Of a DNA stretch of 64,000 bases, positions 19,601-25,600 are shown one piece after another. The stretch's first letter is position 1; every line of letters begins with the position of its first letter. The DNA is from Pelodictyon luteolum DSM 273 (GTDB taxonomy: Bacteria; Bacteroidota; Chlorobiia; Chlorobiales; Chlorobiaceae), in the NCBI RefSeq assembly GCF_000012485.1, contig NC_007512.1, forward strand, positions 373,001 through 437,000. The letters are read 5' to 3'. Made by a program: the position numbers and the translations under genes. The notes under the pieces were generated by a model that worked only from the letters and a program-made list of their open reading frames with translations, searched no databases and was not told where the DNA came from.

Positions 19601-22600
19601 TACGCAGACGGCCACGGTAACCATCACCGGCACGAACGACGTACCGACGGTAACGAACGCTGATACAGCCAAAGCCGGCGCCGTCACCGAATCCGGCAAT
19701 GCCGACGATGGCACCGCAGAGGCCGGCACGGCCACCGCTTCCGGTACGCTGAGCTCGAGTGATGTTGATGCCAGTGCCACCGCCACCTGGAGCCTGCAGG
19801 GCACCCCGAGTACCACATACGGCACGATGGTGCTTGATGCTACAAGTGGAGTATGGACCTACACGCTGGACAATACCCTCACGGCAACACAGGCCCTGAA
19901 AGAAGGTGAGAGTGCAACCCAAACCTACACGGCCCGGGTGACGGACGACAAGGGAGCCTATGTCGATCAGACCCTCACGGTAACCATCACCGGCACGAAC
20001 GACGTACCGACGGTGACGAACGCTGATACAGCCAAAGCCGGCGCCGTCACCGAATCCGGCAATGCCGACGATGGCACCGCAGAGGCCGGCACGGCCACCG
20101 CTTCCGGTACGCTGAGCTCGAGTGATGTTGATGCCAGTGCCACCGCCACCTGGAGCCTGCAGGGCACCCCGAGTACCACATACGGCACGATGGTGCTTGA
20201 TGCTACAAGTGGAGTATGGACCTACACGCTGGACAATACCCTCACGGCAACACAGGCCCTGAAAGAAGGTGAGAGTGCAACCCAAACCTACACGGCCCGG
20301 GTGACGGACGACAAGGGAGCCTATGTCGACCAGACCGTCACGATAACCATCACCGGCACGAACGACGCGCCGACATTGACGGGTCTTGAAGGTAAGACTG
20401 TTCTGGAAAATGCCTCTGCTGCATTTATAGACAGTTCTGTGGTTTTTGGTGATGTGGATTCCGTGAATCTGGATGGCGGCACGCTGATGGTGAGCGGGCT
20501 GGACAGCGAGGATGTGGTGTCGATCGCCACCGGAGTGGCCCATAGCAACGGTGCCATACAGCGCGACGGCAACAATGTTCAGGTCTCGGATGGATCTGGC
20601 TGGACGACAATCGGAACGATCGGGACGGTGGCGGGAGCGACCGGTTCGGGCGAGAACCTTGTCATCACCTTCAACAGCAGCGCCATGCCGACGAATGTTG
20701 ACGCTCTTCTGCAGTCGCTGACATTCTACAACAACGACGATACCCCGACAGCGATCCGGACGCTGAGCATTACGGTAACGGATGGCGATGGCGGCACGAC
20801 AGGAGCACAGTCAGCTGTTGTGAATGTGACGGCAGTAGATGACTCTTCCGTGCTGGCCTTCTCACACAGTCCCTCCACCTATACGGAAAACGCGACGGGT
20901 TTCCATATCGATAGCGGGTTGACAATCACTGATGTGGATTCAACGACACTGGATGGCGCGAAAGTATTCATCTCCAGTAATTTCTTCGGAACAGAGGATA
21001 CGCTTTCGGCATCGGGAACGAATGTGAGTTGGTCGGGCAGTGGCGGAAGTTATGCAGGTACCAATGGCACGATAACGATGGCATATGATGCTGCCAAAGG
21101 GATCCTGACGCTCTCGGGATCAGCTGGTGTTGCCGACTATCAGGCCGCATTGCGGAGCATACAGTACTCTAACAGCAGCGATAATCCCTCAACGGCATCG
21201 AGGGGAATTGACATCACACTGGGAAGTGCTGTAGGTACGGTCATTGACGATACGCTGCATTTCTACGAGTATGTTGCAATCCCCGGGATTAGCTGGACTG
21301 CATCCCGGGATGCTGCGGCTTTGAAGACCCTTAACGGCCTGACAGGTTATCTGGCGACGATCACCAGCGAAGCAGAAAGCACTTTTGTTCTCAGTAAGGT
21401 TTCAGGTACGACCTGGATCGGCGCATCAGATAAAGATTCGGAGGGGATATGGAAATGGATGACCGGCCCCGAAACCGGTGAAACCCTTTCCTGGACAAAC
21501 TGGAGCAGTGGAGAACCGAACAATTCGGGTGGAAATGAAGACTATGCCCACATTATGGACTGGACTTCTCCTGCGGGGAAATGGAACGATCTGCCGGATG
21601 GTGGTGGTGGTGGGGATTATGCTTCAAAGGGCTATCTGGTTGAGTACAGTGCACCAGCCCTGTCCGTATCGTTCAGTAAAAGCCTGAGCCTCGGCATCAC
21701 GGCGGTCAATGATGTTCCGGTCTCATCGGGTGGCATCACGAACACTGGCGGGATTGAGGCAGGTGTTGACAGCAGCGGGAATGCTGTGGCCGGAAGCAAT
21801 GCGACGGCCGCTGCAAATGCTCTCTTTGCAGGCGTCAGCGATCTGGATAACAGCATCTTCACGGTCACGCAGGCGAAGGCCTCAGCGGGTTCTTTTGCAG
21901 GCGTGACGGCCAGCACGACATCATCAAACGGCCTTGCGGTGACCGGTCTGTACGGAACGATGACGGTGGGGGCGGATGGATCGTACAGCTATGTGATAGA
22001 CAATACGAACGCCACAGTCCAGGCGCTGGATGAATCGGAGAGCGTGGATGATCTCTTTGTTGTGAGGGTTTCGGATGGGTCGGGCGGTACGGTTGATCAG
22101 GCTCTGACGATCAGAGTTGATGGTACGAATGACAGGCCGACGGTCAGCAGTTCAATCACCGGCAGTGCGAGCGAGGGCGCGTCATCCATTACTTTCAACC
22201 TGCTTGCTAACGCCAGTGATGTTGACGATTCCACTTTGAGCATTACGGACGTGACCTATGCGGTCGGAGGTGTCTCGACGGGCAACAGTGGTAGCGATGT
22301 CCCGGCTGGTTTCAGCCTCAGCGGCGTCACCCTGAGGGTCGATCAAGCGGCCGCTGCCTTTGATGATCTTGCCGCCGGTGTGGGTCGCACTATTGTTGCC
22401 AGTTATACCATTGCCGACGGATCGGGCGGTTCGGTTGCGCAGACGGCAACGGTAACCATCACCGGCACGAACGACGTACCGACGGTAACGAATGCTGATA
22501 CAGCAAAAGCCGGCGCCGTCACCGAATCCGGCCACGCCGACGATGGCGCCGCAGTGGCCGGCACGGCTACCGCTACCGGCACCCTGACATCGAGTGACGT

Positions 22601-25600
22601 TGATGCTGGTGCAACAAAGGCATGGAGCCTGCAGGGTACTTCGAGTACGACGTACGGCACGATGGCCATCAACGCATCAACGGGAGTATGGTCATACACG
22701 CTCAATAACGAGCTCACAGCCACACAAGCCCTGAAAGAAGGCGATACGGTGACCGAGGCCTACACCGCCCGGGTCACGGACGACCAGGGAGCCTATGTCG
22801 ACCAGACCGTCACGATCACCATAACAGGCACGAACGACGTGCCGACGGTAACGAGCTTAGCAGCAGCGCATGCAGGAGCAGTCGTTGAAGCCGGTCATCA
22901 GGACAACGGCACTGTCGTTGCGGGCACCGCTACAGCCACTGGAACGCTGGCGGCAAGTGATGTGGACACCGGCGCAACCAAAATCTGGAGCCTGCAGGGT
23001 ACCCCGAGCGAGACCTACGGCACGATGGCGATCAACAGTTCGACAGGCGTCTGGACCTACACGCTGGACAACACCCTCATGGCAACACAGGCCCTGAAAG
23101 AAGGCGAGAGTGCAACCCAAACCTACACGGCCCGGGTCACGGACGACCAGGGAGCCTATGTCGACCAGGCCGTCACGATCACCATCACCGGCACGAACGA
23201 CGCGCCGGTTCTCCAGGCCGTAACGGCGGGAAGCATTACCGAAACAGTTCAGTCCTCCGCCACGGCAGATCAGAATCTCAGTGGTACTCTGACTGCTGCT
23301 GATGTTGATGGTGGTGATTCGAAGACCTACGGGATCAACGACGGCAGTGGCAATGCGATAGCTGCATCGGACGGAGTCGTCTCGAAGGCCGGCACCTACG
23401 GAACCCTGACCCTCGATACCTCTACCGGCGTGTATGCATACGCGAAGAATGCTTCCGCTATTGAAGCGCTCGACGACGGTGAAAGTGGAAGCGACAGCTT
23501 CACCGTCGTCGTGACCGACAGCGCCGGGGCAGTATCATCGAAGACCTACACGGTTTCGGTAACTGGTCACGACGACGCTCCGACGCTTTCGGCGGCGACA
23601 TCGGGGAGCATAACGGAAACAGGCCTCGCCACAGCCGTTACTGAAACCGGTCTGACGGGAACGCTCAGCGGTTCTGATGTTGATACTGAGATACTGACCT
23701 ACGGTATTGACGGTGGTATTGAGCTGACAGGGACTTATGCAGGAATCGTCACGAAAACGGGAACCTATGGCACCTTAAGCCTCAACCGATCCAGCGGAGC
23801 TTATCAATACGATAGGAATGCCGCAAGTGTAGAAGCCCTTGCCGCATCAGAATCTGTCAGCGATGTGTTCACACTGACAGTTACGGATGGCGACGGCGTC
23901 CTTGTGAGGCAGACTTATACGGTAAACCTTACTGGTGCTGACGATGTCCCGTTGATAACGGTTGTTGATGTCGACGCCAGCATCACCGAGGCCTCCACGC
24001 TTTTGGATTCGGGGTCGGTGACCTTCACGGATGTTGACTTGAGTGATCGACCGGTGGCGACGGGGGCAAAGAGTTCCATTAGTGCAGTGAAGTCCGGCGG
24101 CACGACTGCGCTGGTGTTGAGTGCTGCGCAGGAGTCCGCGCTTGCCGCAGGGTTCAGTGTGACGAACGCCGACGGCAACACCAATAACGGCACGGTGAAC
24201 TGGGGGTATGTGATTGCCGAGAGCACACTTGACTTCCTCGGGGCCGGTGAGAAGGTGACGGCGGTCTTCACCATTACGGTGAACGACCAGCACGGAGGGA
24301 CGGCAACGCAGGATGTGATGGTGCGCATCACGGGGGCGAACGATTCGCCGTCGATCAGTCTTGGTGGCAGTGACAGTGCTTCAGAAGGCCTGAGTGAGTC
24401 CAATGCCGGTCTTTCGAAAAGCGGAACCCTGACGCTGTCGGACAAGGATGCGACCGATACGGTGACGCCGAGTGTCTATGCCGTATCGACGGAGGGCATT
24501 ACGAACGGCATTTCAAATACTGCGTTCAAGGCGATGCTCTCGGTCGATGACGGGGCAGTCATAGCCAGCGGGGCGACAGGCGGTACGATTCACTGGGTAT
24601 TCAACAGCGGATCAGAAGCGTTCAATTACCTCGCCGAGGGAGAAACGCTGAAGCTGACCTATACTCTGCGCGCTACCGACAGTCAGTCCTCTGTCGTTGA
24701 CCAGGCGGTCGTCATCACCATAACCGGAACCAACGATACTCCGGTGGTCGATGCCACTGATGTGAGCGGCGGCGTGACTGAGCTGGTTACAGCAGATGGC
24801 AACCTGACGGACTCCGGCACGATAGGCTTTACGGACACCGATCTCTCCGACACTCACAGCCTCGGCGCAGTGACGGCTTCAGGCGGTGCGATTGGTGCGC
24901 TTACGGTGACGAAGACGGTCGATACGACGGGCATCGGTACCGGTGGCAGTATGACCTGGAACTACAGCGTTGCAGCCTCTGCGGTAGAGTACCTTGCTGC
25001 AGGAGAGACAAAAGTTGAATCGTTCACCTTTGCCGTGCAGGATGCTCATGGCGGGAGCGTGACGCGGACGGTGGAGGTGACCCTCACCGGAACGAACGAC
25101 GCTCCGGTGATAACGGCAGGGCCTGACACGGCATCGCTTTCTGAAATAGACGCCGGGCTGTCGACGAGCGGTTCGCTCACGGTATCGGATGTCGACGTGA
25201 CGGACGTGGTAACGGCCACGCGGACGCTCTCGGTCGGGGGCACTTCGAACCGCTCCGATAGCGCTGCCCCGGGCGACGCCGCGCTGCTCGGGATGTTCAC
25301 GGTGACGCCCGGCACCATTATCGACGGATTGCACACAAGCAGCACGCTCGGCTGGTCTTTCGACTCGGGCACCGGGACGTTCGACTACCTTCAGAACGGT
25401 GAGACGCTGGTGCTGACCTACACGGTAAGCGCGACGGACGACAACGGTACGGCGCTCTCCGACAGCGAAACGGTGACCATCACCATTACCGGTACGAATG
25501 ACACCCCGGTGATTACGAACGGCAATGATACGTCTGCACTTACCGAAACCGATGCCGCCTTGACAGCATCGGGGACGATGGCGGTGATGGACCTTGATAC

